From NCBI RefSeq assembly GCF_002165775.1, contig NZ_NDYP01000002.1, forward strand, positions 124,001 through 188,000: a stretch of 64,000 bases of DNA, in the 5' to 3' direction. This DNA is from Campylobacter concisus. GTDB taxonomy: Bacteria > Campylobacterota > Campylobacteria > Campylobacterales > Campylobacteraceae. This document shows, one piece after another, positions 1-9,216 of the stretch (position 1 is its first letter; every line of letters begins with the position of its first letter). The notes below the pieces were generated by a model. The model was not told where the DNA came from, made no database searches, and saw only the letters and a list, made by a program, of their open reading frames with translations. The translations under genes were made by a program, and so were the position numbers.

Positions 1-3000
1 TCAAAAGTTCTTATTACAATTCCAAATGATGGCACAGTAAGGGCCGGAGATATACTAAATATCACTATAACTAAGCCAGATGGTAATACTGAAAATAAAA
101 CAATTCCTATCACTCCAACTATCATAAGCAATGGTTATCAGTTTGATGCACCAATACAGACTGGCAAAATTTCAAAAGTTGATGCAACTATTACAAATTT
201 TCAAGGAAATGTTAGTGGTAGAAGTGAAGATAGCGTAACTTCAAGTGGCTTTAGTGCTCCAGAGGTTAAATTTACAGAAGATAACAGCCCTGATAATAAT
301 CTATTAACATATACTGAAAATGCTAAAGATGGCAAATTAAATGAAACTCCAGTACTTATAACTGTAAAAGATGTGATTGTCGGAGATGTGCTTCACGTGA
401 CTTTAACAAAGCCTAATGGCACAACCGAGGTTAGAAATGTATCTATTGATCAAAACATAATAGATAATGGATATAAGATAGATAATATGCCAGTTGAGCA
501 CGGTAAGCCTTCAAAAGTAGAAGCTTATGTAGCAGATAGCACAAACACGATGAGAAGTGCAACTGCAAGCGACTCTACTACTCTTGATGTAAAACCGACT
601 TTAACATTTACAGAGGATCAAGATAACAATGGCTATTTATATGATCCAGAAAATAGTCAAGACAATGACTTTAGAAGCACGACAGTAGAAATAACTCTAC
701 CAAAAGATGTAGTTATTGGCGATAAAATCGTTATAACTTATACCGATCCACTAACTAAGCAAGATACAACAAAAGAAATTTCTCTTACACAAGAGATGAT
801 TGATAGTCAAAAAGTAAATACCTCTCTTCCGATATTTCCAGATGTAAGAACATCAGCTAGTGTTCATGTGGTAGATAAAAACAATGTTCGAAAAAGTGAA
901 GAGTCAGATCAAGATAGTGTAATGCCTATTGGCAGAAATTTAGAAATGACATTACCAGAAGAAAAGACTCTTCATGAAATTTCAAGACAAGAGAGTATGG
1001 ATGAGCATGAAGTAAATGAGACAACAGCTCTTATAAGACTTCCGAATAAAATAGATAATGGTGACATAGTTACACTTACTATAAACGAGCCTACAAATGG
1101 AGTTTATACAAGAAATTTCACTATAAATATGAATGATAAAGGTGAGGTAACAAGTATAACAGAGATCGGCAATGGCGGACAAAATTTCCCATTGACAAAA
1201 GAGAGTTATAATCAATACTCATTTAAAGTACCAGGCTTTGATCTAAGAAATGGACAAGATACGACTATCAGAGCTAGCATCACAAACATGACACCAGGCA
1301 GACATACATCTATAAATGAGTCAGAAGTATCGGCTAGTTTAGAATATGTAAAAAAACCTGAAGTTATCTTTGGGGAGGCTAATGGCACTAGGAGCATGAG
1401 CAGAGAGCAAGCTATGAGTGATCATGATCTTAATAGCACAACAGTTACCATCAAGCTTTCTAAAAATGCAGTAAGTGGAGATAAACTAACTGTAACTATA
1501 AAAGAGCCAAATGAAGCTACTGCTAGAGAAATAAAATACACTATTGGAAAAGATAATAATGGTAAGTTCTTTGTAAAAGATAGCGATGGCAATAAAATAG
1601 ATACAGAAACAGATGGTAGAAGCTTTAAAATTTCTGGTATTAAAACAGCAACTGGTCTAGAAACTAAAGTAACAGCTGAGATAAAAGATAAAGACGGTAT
1701 TCAGCATGCAGAAGATACAAGCACAGTTACTATCTCAAATATAAACGATATGGCGGTATATTTCAAAGAGGATGCTGACCGTAACGTATCCTTAACGAGA
1801 GCAGAGAGCAAGGACGCAGATGGCGACCTACATAAAACGACAGTAGTAGTAAAAGTGCCAAATAACGTTATAGTTGGTGATATGGTAACTGTAAAAATAG
1901 ATAATGGCACTTCACCTAAAACTTATAAGGTTACAGGTAGAGACCCAAGCGGTAAAATCATGCTAGAAGATACTTCTACTCATGCTTCTATAACTGCAAG
2001 TGATAAAAATGAGATAGAAATTCCTGGCGTAGAGATCATTGCTGGCAAGACCATTAATGTAACCGCAGAGACCACCGATGCAAGCGGTGGTAAAAAAGCT
2101 GAAGCACAAAATCATAATACTCTTGAAAAGCTTCATGAAGATATGGAGATAACTTTTGAAAAAGATACCGATAATGATGGCATTTTGGGTAGTGCAGAGG
2201 CAACTGGAGCGACTACTATAGCAACTATCAAGCTTCCTTCAAATTTTGTTTTAGGTGATAAATTAATAGTAGAGTCACATAACGAAGATACACCAAACAA
2301 TAAAACAACTAAGACATACGAGATAGTAAAAGATAATAACGGCAAATTGATAGCCAAAAATGGTAGTGAAGAGCTTGATATTACCGATGATGCTGACGGC
2401 AATAAGGTGGTCAAATATACACTTGGCTTAACAGAAGATCATAAGACTATCATTAATGCTAAGGTTACTGATAATACTGGCGCTGATAAGGTTGAGACAA
2501 ATAGCGATATTACGCTTGATGCTCAAGGTAGCGGCTCTGGAACAGGCTTTAGGCTATTTATTGATGAGGATAAAGATAGAAACGGAGTTCTAAGTAGAGA
2601 TGAAGCTATGAAGGATGGAAAATTAAATACCACTTCGGCGACACTTCAAATCCCAACCACTGTAAATAGTGGCGATATTATAAAAGTCAAGGTAAATGGT
2701 GGAGCAGAGAAAACTTATACCGTTGCTTCAAATGATGGTGCAAACGTTACCATAAAAGATGCAGGTGGCAGCCTTGTCGCACTTGAGCCAGGAAATAAAC
2801 TAAAAATTTCTAATGTTCATATAGATAAAGATCATCCAGCAGTGGTTGAAGCTACTATAAATGGAGTAACAAAGACAGCTAAAGCTACACTGGAGTCAGT
2901 AGATACTAAAAATTTAAAGATTGAATTTGTTGAAGATAATGCAAGTAGAGACAATGTAATAGACAGAGATGAAGCTATTTTGGACAATGATATAAAAAAG

Positions 3001-4425
3001 ACAATTATAAGCGTTCAGGTGCCGCATAATGTCACAAATGGCGATAAGGTAGCAGTAACAATAAAAGAGCCTCAAGCTAATGGTACAACAGGGTCTAGAA
3101 CCATAACTTATACAGTTTCAAAAACTGCTAATGGTAAAATTTCATTAACAGATGATAGTGACACTACTCATACTCCACATGAACTAGAAAATAACACTAT
3201 AAAAATTCCTGGTGTTGCTATGCTTCCAGGTCGCGAAACTAGTGCAGTAGCTACTATAACAAATGGTGCTGAGACTACAACTAGTAGCGAAGCAAAAGCT
3301 AAACTTGCACCTTTAAGTGAAGCAGGATTAAGTGTAAGCATAGTTGCTGACAAAAATGACAATGGCATTATCTCAAGAGATGAGTCAGGTAGTAAAATTT
3401 CAAAGGTTTATGTTTCTATCCCAGGAAGTGTTATAGCTGGTGATAAGATAGATGTCAAGATAACAAATCCTAATGGGTCTATCTTAACTAAACATTATGA
3501 AGTTATGGGAAAAGATGTAAATGGAAAAATTAAACTTAAAAATTTAGATGATGGTTCTCAACAAACGCTTGATAGAGATAATCCACTTGAACTTGATGCT
3601 ACTATCGCAGTTGATAAAGAAACAAAAGCTGAAGTTACCCTAACTGACACATTTGGTGAGAGCAAAACAGTAAGCGATACGGCACATGCTGAAATCGATG
3701 CTATAAGAGGCATCATGTTTAATAAAGATATAAAAACCTCAGAAAGCGGTGAGAGATCTACTACGGTTAAAGTTTATCTTAATGAAGATGCTAGAGATGG
3801 AGATACGGTAGAGCTTAAGTACACTGATCCAGACAACCATGCATTAACTAAGACCGCAACATATACTCTATCAGCTGCAGATATAGCAAAAGGCACATTT
3901 GACCAAGAGCTTGATATCAATGCAAGATCAGCCTATGATCTAAATGTTAAAGCCTCACTTAAAACTTCAGATGGCTTAGAGTCTAAATCTTATGAGCCTT
4001 ATAAACCACTTCATATAGGCGTTGAAAACTATACGGTTAAATTTGACGCAAGTAAAGATATGAAAGGTGGCGAAGGTCATGATACCTTGGTGTTTGATAA
4101 GCAAATAGTTGATCTTAGAGGCATTGCTAATCTTGATTCAAAAGTGGAAAGCTTTGAAAACCTTGAGCTTAAAGGAGAAACAAAGATCAAATTTAATGCA
4201 CAAAATATCCTTGATATCACTGATAATCCTGACACGGTGCTTAAGATAAAAGGTGGTGATGTTGATGCTAATGGCAATAAAATCACAAAAGTTGATCTAG
4301 TTCATAAATGGACCGCAGATCATTCATATGATACTGCTGGATTTAAAGGCTACTCAAGCATTGATCAAATAAATGGAAAAACTATCCATATCCAAATAGA
4401 CGATAAAATCCAAACCGATCTTTAA
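1..4425 (+). CDS. Giant repeat adhesin, type I secretion substrate (5' truncated)
   Basis: The reading frame is open from base 1 through the stop at 4423-4425, so the first ATG (373) is internal and the protein starts outside the window. About 1475 residues are visible. They are built of roughly ten Ig-like units of about 95-135 residues. Many units open with a calcium-loop-like segment such as DTDNDGILGSAEA or DKDRNGVLSRDEA, followed by a strand motif like TTVxIxxPxxVxxGDxVxV. The last ~135 residues differ and contain GGEGHDTLVFD, an RTX-type nonapeptide typical of the C-terminal region of type I secreted proteins. By family knowledge such proteins are calcium-stiffened surface adhesins used in attachment or biofilm. 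No type I transporter genes are in the window. Function is inferred from architecture only. Confidence 0.85.
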   Translation, partial: SKVLITIPNDGTVRAGDILNITITKPDGNTENKTIPITPTIISNGYQFDAPIQTGKISKVDATITNFQGNVSGRSEDSVTSSGFSAPEVKFTEDNSPDNNLLTYTENAKDGKLNETPVLITVKDVIVGDVLHVTLTKPNGTTEVRNVSIDQNIIDNGYKIDNMPVEHGKPSKVEAYVADSTNTMRSATASDSTTLDVKPTLTFTEDQDNNGYLYDPENSQDNDFRSTTVEITLPKDVVIGDKIVITYTDPLTKQDTTKEISLTQEMIDSQKVNTSLPIFPDVRTSASVHVVDKNNVRKSEESDQDSVMPIGRNLEMTLPEEKTLHEISRQESMDEHEVNETTALIRLPNKIDNGDIVTLTINEPTNGVYTRNFTINMNDKGEVTSITEIGNGGQNFPLTKESYNQYSFKVPGFDLRNGQDTTIRASITNMTPGRHTSINESEVSASLEYVKKPEVIFGEANGTRSMSREQAMSDHDLNSTTVTIKLSKNAVSGDKLTVTIKEPNEATAREIKYTIGKDNNGKFFVKDSDGNKIDTETDGRSFKISGIKTATGLETKVTAEIKDKDGIQHAEDTSTVTISNINDMAVYFKEDADRNVSLTRAESKDADGDLHKTTVVVKVPNNVIVGDMVTVKIDNGTSPKTYKVTGRDPSGKIMLEDTSTHASITASDKNEIEIPGVEIIAGKTINVTAETTDASGGKKAEAQNHNTLEKLHEDMEITFEKDTDNDGILGSAEATGATTIATIKLPSNFVLGDKLIVESHNEDTPNNKTTKTYEIVKDNNGKLIAKNGSEELDITDDADGNKVVKYTLGLTEDHKTIINAKVTDNTGADKVETNSDITLDAQGSGSGTGFRLFIDEDKDRNGVLSRDEAMKDGKLNTTSATLQIPTTVNSGDIIKVKVNGGAEKTYTVASNDGANVTIKDAGGSLVALEPGNKLKISNVHIDKDHPAVVEATINGVTKTAKATLESVDTKNLKIEFVEDNASRDNVIDRDEAILDNDIKKTIISVQVPHNVTNGDKVAVTIKEPQANGTTGSRTITYTVSKTANGKISLTDDSDTTHTPHELENNTIKIPGVAMLPGRETSAVATITNGAETTTSSEAKAKLAPLSEAGLSVSIVADKNDNGIISRDESGSKISKVYVSIPGSVIAGDKIDVKITNPNGSILTKHYEVMGKDVNGKIKLKNLDDGSQQTLDRDNPLELDATIAVDKETKAEVTLTDTFGESKTVSDTAHAEIDAIRGIMFNKDIKTSESGERSTTVKVYLNEDARDGDTVELKYTDPDNHALTKTATYTLSAADIAKGTFDQELDINARSAYDLNVKASLKTSDGLESKSYEPYKPLHIGVENYTVKFDASKDMKGGEGHDTLVFDKQIVDLRGIANLDSKVESFENLELKGETKIKFNAQNILDITDNPDTVLKIKGGDVDANGNKITKVDLVHKWTADHSYDTAGFKGYSSIDQINGKTIHIQIDDKIQTDL

Positions 4426-4432
4426 TCCCCAA

Positions 4433-4458
4433 AATGAGTGCGTAAATTCGCACTCATT
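4433..4458 (+). terminator. Hairpin after the adhesin gene
   Basis: A perfect 10-bp inverted repeat (AATGAGTGCG / CGCACTCATT) with a 6-base loop lies 7 bases after the adhesin stop codon. It lacks a clean T-tract directly downstream, so its efficiency as an intrinsic terminator is uncertain, but placement and stem quality fit a transcript end. Confidence 0.6.
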
Positions 4459-4525
4459 CCAAACTCAAACTCACATTATTTTTTAAGTCTTGTTTTACTA
4501 ATATTTGCTCCTTAAAGGAGAAAAT

Positions 4526-5119
4526 ATGAAAAATTTAATAGCCGTTATTATAGTTATTGCTGCACTTGCTTTTGGTGCTTTTAAGTATATAAATTCATTT
4601 GTTGCGCTTGATGAAAATGTAAATGCAAAGTGGTCACAGGTGTTAAATCAATATAAAAGAAGAGCCGAGCTTGTACCAAATTTGGTTGAAACTGTAAAAG
4701 GCTACGCAGCTCATGAGCAAAAAATTTTTGAAGATGTGGCAAATGCTAGAAGCAAGAGCATGCAAGTAAGCGTTGATGCAAGTGGTCTTAGCGATGAAGC
4801 TAAGATGAAAGAATTTATGACAGCACAAAGCTCATTTGGCTTGGCGCTTGGCAGGCTTATGGCAGTTAGTGAGAACTATCCAGAGCTAAAAGCAAATCAA
4901 AATTTCTTATCTCTTCAGAGTCAGCTTGAAGGTACGCAAAACCGCATAAGTGTAGCAATGCATGATTATATCGAAGCTGTAAAAGAATATAACGTAGCCC
5001 TTAGAAGCTTTCCAAATAAATTTATAGCAAGTGCTTTTTATCCTGAGCTAAAGCCAAAACAAAATCTTGAAATAAGCAACGAAGAGAAGATAAATCCAAA
5101 AGTTTCATTTGAGAAATGA
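4526..5119 (+). CDS. lemA: LemA family protein
   Basis: 197 residues. One N-terminal membrane helix (about residues 4-22) is followed by the LemA core, recognisable from NVNAKWSQVLNQYKRRAELVPNL and the later FPNKFIA segment. LemA proteins are membrane-anchored helical-bundle proteins with no settled biochemical role. The frame can be read from a TTG at 4505, but AAGGAG at about 4515-4520 is correctly spaced for the ATG at 4526, which I use. The stop overlaps the start of the next gene (ATGATGA), which implies co-translation. LemA next to a TPM-domain protein is a widespread pairing. Confidence 0.93.
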   Translation: MKNLIAVIIVIAALAFGAFKYINSFVALDENVNAKWSQVLNQYKRRAELVPNLVETVKGYAAHEQKIFEDVANARSKSMQVSVDASGLSDEAKMKEFMTAQSSFGLALGRLMAVSENYPELKANQNFLSLQSQLEGTQNRISVAMHDYIEAVKEYNVALRSFPNKFIASAFYPELKPKQNLEISNEEKINPKVSFEK

Positions 5120-5973
5120 TGAAGAAAATTTTTGCTTTTTTATTTTTTACATTTTGCTTTTGTTTTGCCATAAATTTTAACGAGCAGATAAATGACGAGG
5201 CTCAAATTTTCTCTAAAAATGAGAAAGCTGAGCTTTTAAGCTTAGTGCAAAATTACGAGCAAAATAGCACGACGCAAATTGCTATCGTGACGCTTAAATC
5301 ACTAGAAAATAAAAGCATAGAAGAGATCTCTCTTGAGATAGCTAGAGGCTACAAGCTGGGACAAAAACAAAGCAGTAATGGAGTGCTTTTAATAATCGCT
5401 CCAAACGAGAGAAAAGTACGTATAGAAGTTGGTTATGGGCTTGAAGGCGTACTAACCGACGCTATATCAAGCCAGATCATAAATGATGTGATAGTGCCTA
5501 AATTTAAGCAAGGAGATATGGGCGGTGGCGTGATAGATGGCATAAGAGCCATCATAAAAGTGGCTAGTGGCGAAGAATTTGAAAGTGTGAGTGATGATGA
5601 AGAGATACCATTTGGAATAGTTGCCTTTTTTGCTGGCATGATCTCGTGTTTTGTCTCTGGCTTTTTAGGTAAATTTTTTATGCGAATTGGCTTTAGTGCG
5701 TGTTTTGCAGGGCTTACATCTACGGTATTTGAGCAATTTTTTGGCGTAAAAAATTACTTCATTGTCTTTGCCATTGTATTTGTAATATTTTTTATTATTT
5801 TAAAAAATGCCTTTAAAAAAAATACTCAAAGCAAAAATACACACAGTGACTTTAGGCGCGATAGATCAGACTCAAATAGTAGTGGCAGCGGCCATTCAAG
5901 CAGTTCAAGAGGTGGTAGCTTTAGTGGCGGCGGAGGCGGTTTTGGCGGAGGTGGAGCAAGTGGCAGTTGGTAA
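5116..5973 (+). CDS. TPM-domain (YgcG-like) membrane protein
   Basis: 285 residues. A signal peptide (about residues 1-19) is followed by a TPM domain (about 20-150) with the family pattern INDEAQIFS, TTQIAIVTLKSLE, LLIIAPNERKVRIEVGYGLEG and DVIVPKFKQGD. Two or three membrane helices follow (about 170-235), then a low-complexity Ser/Gly tail ending in a Gly-rich run and SGSW. TPM domains occur in membrane or periplasmic proteins, some with phosphatase activity in plants; in bacteria the role is not settled. The start overlaps lemA by 4 bases; ATG at 5116 and ATG at 5119 are both possible. LemA and this protein probably act together at the inner membrane. Confidence 0.88.
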   Translation: MMKKIFAFLFFTFCFCFAINFNEQINDEAQIFSKNEKAELLSLVQNYEQNSTTQIAIVTLKSLENKSIEEISLEIARGYKLGQKQSSNGVLLIIAPNERKVRIEVGYGLEGVLTDAISSQIINDVIVPKFKQGDMGGGVIDGIRAIIKVASGEEFESVSDDEEIPFGIVAFFAGMISCFVSGFLGKFFMRIGFSACFAGLTSTVFEQFFGVKNYFIVFAIVFVIFFIILKNAFKKNTQSKNTHSDFRRDRSDSNSSGSGHSSSSRGGSFSGGGGGFGGGGASGSW

Positions 5974-6039
5974 AATTTCATCAAAGATTAGCTTGTAAAG
6001 CTCAAACCCTTTAAAATATATAAAAACTTAGGAGCAAAG

Positions 6040-6720
6040 ATGCTAGCTGGCGAGCTACTTAAAAGCCATTTTGCTAAATTTGATCTAGTGACGGTGCTTA
6101 GTAAATTTTTAGAGCAAAGTCATTTTGATAAAGAAAAATTTGATCTGCTTAAACAAAATAACTTTAAAATTTTAGATAAAAATATAAAACAAGAGATAGT
6201 TGGGACTGCTGGCTTTAAAGAGTTTTTTGATAAGAAATTTCAGAGCTTTTTATGTGAGCTTATGCAAAGTAAAGTTTTAATTGTTTCTGGCAAAGAGTAT
6301 AAATTTAGCGAGATTGAAATTTATACTTGTTTTGACGCAAATACCTACAAAAGGCAGTGTGAAGCTGGAGAGATTTACTTTCATAACTTTGGCTTTGACA
6401 TATCTTTTAAAAGCGAGCCATCGCTTTATGGTGGCGTTTTAGTAAGAAGCCTAAAGCCTTCAAATGGGCAAAATTTTATCTTTGGGCCAAGAAAATGTGC
6501 CTTGCATATCTTAAATAGCAAAATGAGCAATTTAAACTTTGATCTAGAAGAGGCTAATTTTAGAAAAGATGAGATTACTTTTACGTCACGTATTAGATCA
6601 TTTGGCGATGAAAATCAGCAAAAAAATGATCGTCTTAGAGCATTTACTGCTGAGTTTGAAAAAGCCTTAGAGTGCGATGAAAATTATAAAAAGAGATTAA
6701 ATGTCTATAAAAAGGGGTGA
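6040..6720 (+). CDS. Hypothetical protein with remote 3-methyladenine glycosylase (MPG/AAG) resemblance
   Basis: 226 residues, no signal peptide or membrane helix. By eye it follows the order of motifs of the MPG/AAG glycosylase fold: SEIEIY at 90-95 (family: VETEAY, holding the catalytic Glu), GEIYFHNFGFDISF at 110-123 (family: GTLYVYIIYGMYFCMN), GGVLVRSLKP at 131-140 (family: GACVLLRALEP), FGPRK at 148-152 (family: SGPSKLCQ), then a closing RIRSFGDENQ...RLRAF segment. The PRN...MF loop of the canonical enzymes is shortened. This is my own motif comparison, not a database match. The gene overlaps the phosphopantetheinyl transferase by 20 bases and appears to start the polyene operon. It could be a base-excision enzyme or an unrelated conserved Campylobacter protein. 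Confidence 0.5.
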   Translation: MLAGELLKSHFAKFDLVTVLSKFLEQSHFDKEKFDLLKQNNFKILDKNIKQEIVGTAGFKEFFDKKFQSFLCELMQSKVLIVSGKEYKFSEIEIYTCFDANTYKRQCEAGEIYFHNFGFDISFKSEPSLYGGVLVRSLKPSNGQNFIFGPRKCALHILNSKMSNLNFDLEEANFRKDEITFTSRIRSFGDENQQKNDRLRAFTAEFEKALECDENYKKRLNVYKKG

Positions 6721-7222
6721 AATTTATCTTTTTATCAGCTTTTGCGGTGAGGAATTTAGCCAAAAAATGTTAGATAAAAAAGATCGCAGAAGAGTAAAAA
6801 AATACCCAAATTTAATAAAACAAAACTCATTTAAAATATCTCGCTACTTAAAATTTAAAGCAAAGATGAGAGGTAGAATCTGTTTTTCTCATAAAGAAAA
6901 TATCGCAGTTTTAGCCATTTCAAAAGAAAAGATCGGAGTCGATGTAGAAGAGCTAAAGCAGAGAAATTTTGACGCAGTAGCTAGCTTTTGCTTTACAAAA
7001 GAAGAGAGCAAAAATTTGGCAAATGCAAAAGATAAAACGCAAAAATTTTATGAAATTTATACCGCAAAAGAGGCGATTTTAAAGCTTAAAAATTTATCGT
7101 TTAGCGATCTTGGTACTACCAGCTACGATGAAATGGCAAAAAAATACTTAATTATTAATAATTCATTTATTATTTGCCTTGCATTTAAGCAATGCAAAGA
7201 TATAATTATTAAACTTTTGTAA
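6701..7222 (+). CDS. 4'-phosphopantetheinyl transferase (Sfp/AcpT type)
   Basis: 173 residues. It shows the diagnostic IGVDVEEL motif (magnesium-binding Asp and Glu, about residues 77-84), then FTKEE and FYEIYTAKEAILKL, the second metal/CoA-binding segment ending in KEA. By family it moves 4'-phosphopantetheine from CoA onto a serine of acyl carrier proteins. Two ACP genes lie 6 kb downstream in the same operon, so they are its probable targets. The ATG at 6701 lies inside the previous gene (20-base overlap). A Tyr stands where many relatives have Trp in the WxxKEA motif. Confidence 0.88.
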   Translation: MSIKRGEIYLFISFCGEEFSQKMLDKKDRRRVKKYPNLIKQNSFKISRYLKFKAKMRGRICFSHKENIAVLAISKEKIGVDVEELKQRNFDAVASFCFTKEESKNLANAKDKTQKFYEIYTAKEAILKLKNLSFSDLGTTSYDEMAKKYLIINNSFIICLAFKQCKDIIIKLL

Positions 7223-7245
7223 TTTTTAACATTAAAAGGTAAAGA

Positions 7246-7623
7246 TTGCTTATAAAAAAAATAGTCATGATCCTTGCTATTTCGCTTTTTGCTCTTGGAT
7301 GTGCAAAGAAATTTGATACGCCACAGATGGCAGATTTTGACTTAAAAACATTTAAGGTAAGCTCATCAAAAGGTCTACTTTTGCTTTACGTGCAAAATAG
7401 CGAGAACGAGTATAAATTTAGCCTTGTAAACGCACTTGGCGCGCCAGAAGCCAGGCGAGTTTTAAAAGATGGTAGCTTTAAAAATTTAGGTTTTTTGCCA
7501 CCAAATAGCGCCTACAATGAACTTTTTATAAAAGTGCTAGAGATGATAAAAGATGAAAAAAATGAGCAAAAATTTATGATAGATGATCAATATTATAAGG
7601 TAGAAAGTGTTGATCTACATTAG
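7246..7623 (+). CDS. Small lipoprotein of the aryl polyene operon
   Basis: 125 residues from a TTG start preceded by AAAGGTAAAG. The N-terminus is a lipoprotein signal: basic MLIKK, a hydrophobic core, and a lipobox LFALGC with the acylated Cys at about residue 19. The mature part has no motif I recognise. Small lipoproteins are regular members of aryl polyene clusters and are thought to help place the lipid product in the envelope. Its end overlaps the next ketosynthase gene by 17 bases, which supports membership of the operon. Confidence 0.75.
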   Translation: MLIKKIVMILAISLFALGCAKKFDTPQMADFDLKTFKVSSSKGLLLLYVQNSENEYKFSLVNALGAPEARRVLKDGSFKNLGFLPPNSAYNELFIKVLEMIKDEKNEQKFMIDDQYYKVESVDLH

Positions 7624-8776
7624 CAAACCAGCCATTATTAGTGCAGCAGGGAGCAGTAGTGATGAGAATTTGAGCTCGCTTTTAAGTGGAAAGAGATTTC
7701 TAGGCCTTAGCAGTGAGTTTCATCCTGAGAATAAATTTTTAGTAGCGAAATTTGATAAGGCACTGCCAGAGTTTGCCAAGAACACAAAAGAACACTTCAA
7801 AACAAGAACCAATGCTTTGCTTCTAAACACGCTTCTTGAGCTTGACGATGAGATAAAAAAGGCTATCAAAAAATTTGGTAAGAGCCGTGTAGGTGTTATT
7901 TTAGGCACTACAACGAGCGGAATTGAAGAAAATTTTTGGACTTTTAAAGAGTATATAAAAACTGAAGTTTTTGATAAAAGCAAGTTTGGCATAGATAGAA
8001 ACTGTCTTGCAAATGTGACCGAATTTGTGAGCGAATTTTATGGACTAGAAGGTCCAAGTTTTTGTGTTTCAACTGCCTGTACTTCTGGTGTTAAGGCGAT
8101 TATTGAGGCACAAAGACTAATAAAAAGCGATATTTGCGATGCGGTTATATGCGGTGGCGTCGATAGTTTAAACACCTTAACCATAAATGGCTTTAACTCA
8201 CTTAGCATTTTAAGCCAAAAACCAAGCGAACCCTTTTCTAAAAATAGAGAGGGCATAAACATAGGCGAGGGAGCTGGGCTGTTTTTGCTGAGCCGTGATG
8301 AAATTTCAAACGTCGTTGTTGCTGGCTCAGCCTCAAACTGCGACGCTTTTCATATGACTCAGCCTGATTTTAATGCTAAAATGGCAATTTCTTGTATAGA
8401 AGAAGCTTTAAAAAAAGCTGGCATGAGTGGCGTGGATTATGTAAATTTGCATGGCACCGGTACGCAAGCAAATGACAAAATGGAGGCAAAAGCTGTAAAT
8501 TTAACGCTTGGCTTTGCATATGCTAGCTCGTTAAAGCCGCAGATCGGACACACGCTAGGAGCTGCTGGAGCCATCGAGAGCGCCATTTGCGTGATGCTTT
8601 GCATGCAAGAAAATAGCGCCTTGCCACCGCATGTTTATGACGGAGCTTACGATGAGGAGCTCGAGCGTCTAAATTTAGTAAAAAGTTGCACGAAATTTGA
8701 CGTAAAGACGGCGATGTCACTATCTTTTGCATTTGGCGGAGATAACGCCGCAATAATTTTTAAAAGAGTGAGATGA
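7607..8776 (+). CDS. Beta-ketoacyl-ACP synthase, APE cluster (ApeO-like)
   Basis: 389 residues. A ketosynthase with the full catalytic triad: Cys in VSTACTSGVKA, His in LHGTGTQAND, and His in IGHTLGAAGA. It catalyses decarboxylative chain extension on an ACP. The GTG start lies inside the lipoprotein gene; AAGG stands just upstream. The chain-length-factor-like protein encoded at 11609-12277 is the likely heterodimer partner, as in characterised aryl polyene systems. It differs clearly from the second ketosynthase of the operon (9928), so the two are not a recent duplication. The Ape letter is by analogy. Confidence 0.9.
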   Translation: MLIYISKPAIISAAGSSSDENLSSLLSGKRFLGLSSEFHPENKFLVAKFDKALPEFAKNTKEHFKTRTNALLLNTLLELDDEIKKAIKKFGKSRVGVILGTTTSGIEENFWTFKEYIKTEVFDKSKFGIDRNCLANVTEFVSEFYGLEGPSFCVSTACTSGVKAIIEAQRLIKSDICDAVICGGVDSLNTLTINGFNSLSILSQKPSEPFSKNREGINIGEGAGLFLLSRDEISNVVVAGSASNCDAFHMTQPDFNAKMAISCIEEALKKAGMSGVDYVNLHGTGTQANDKMEAKAVNLTLGFAYASSLKPQIGHTLGAAGAIESAICVMLCMQENSALPPHVYDGAYDEELERLNLVKSCTKFDVKTAMSLSFAFGGDNAAIIFKRVR

Positions 8777-9216
8777 TGATAAGTGATTATTTGCCGCACA
8801 GTAGCGCCATAACCCTGATCGATGAAATTTTGGAATTTACGCCTTGTGAGAGCATCAAAGTAAGAAGCGTGATAAATGATCAAAATCCATTTTTAGAAGA
8901 TGGGAAATTTCATACACAAAAGGCTATCGAAATGATGGCTCAAAGCCTAGGGATCTATGACTCAAAGATGCGTGAACTGCGCGGCGAAAAGGCGATATTT
9001 GGCTTTTTGCTTGGAAGTAGGAAATTTGAAATTTTTAGGCCGTATTTTAAAGTGGACGATGAGATAGTGATCATCTCAAACTGCTCGATCCAAGATGAGA
9101 GTGGATTTGGCGTTTATGACAGTGAGCTTTTTGTAAACGGCGAGCTTGGCGCAAGGGCGGTTTTAAATGTGATGAGCCCTGATGAAGAATTTGTAAAAAA
9201 GGCACTTAGTGAGTAA
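8773..9216 (+). CDS. Hot-dog fold 3-hydroxyacyl-ACP dehydratase (ApeP-like)
   Basis: 147 residues. The N-terminal LPHSSAITLIDEI matches the LPHRxxMxLLD motif of hot-dog dehydratases of aryl polyene clusters, and AIEMMAQS holds the expected helix with a Glu. It would remove water from 3-hydroxyacyl-ACP to make the conjugated double bonds. The start overlaps the preceding ketosynthase stop (ATGATGA). A second dehydratase domain is fused to the AMP ligase at 14027-15583. Confidence 0.85.
   Translation: MMISDYLPHSSAITLIDEILEFTPCESIKVRSVINDQNPFLEDGKFHTQKAIEMMAQSLGIYDSKMRELRGEKAIFGFLLGSRKFEIFRPYFKVDDEIVIISNCSIQDESGFGVYDSELFVNGELGARAVLNVMSPDEEFVKKALSE

Noticed and set aside
373-375. ATG at 373 as the start of the adhesin gene
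   Set aside because: The same frame is open from base 1 and encodes the same repeat type, so the gene is cut by the window edge.
982-3368. Minus-strand ORFs inside the adhesin gene
   Set aside because: They are antisense shadows of the repeats, without ribosome binding sites or recognisable products.
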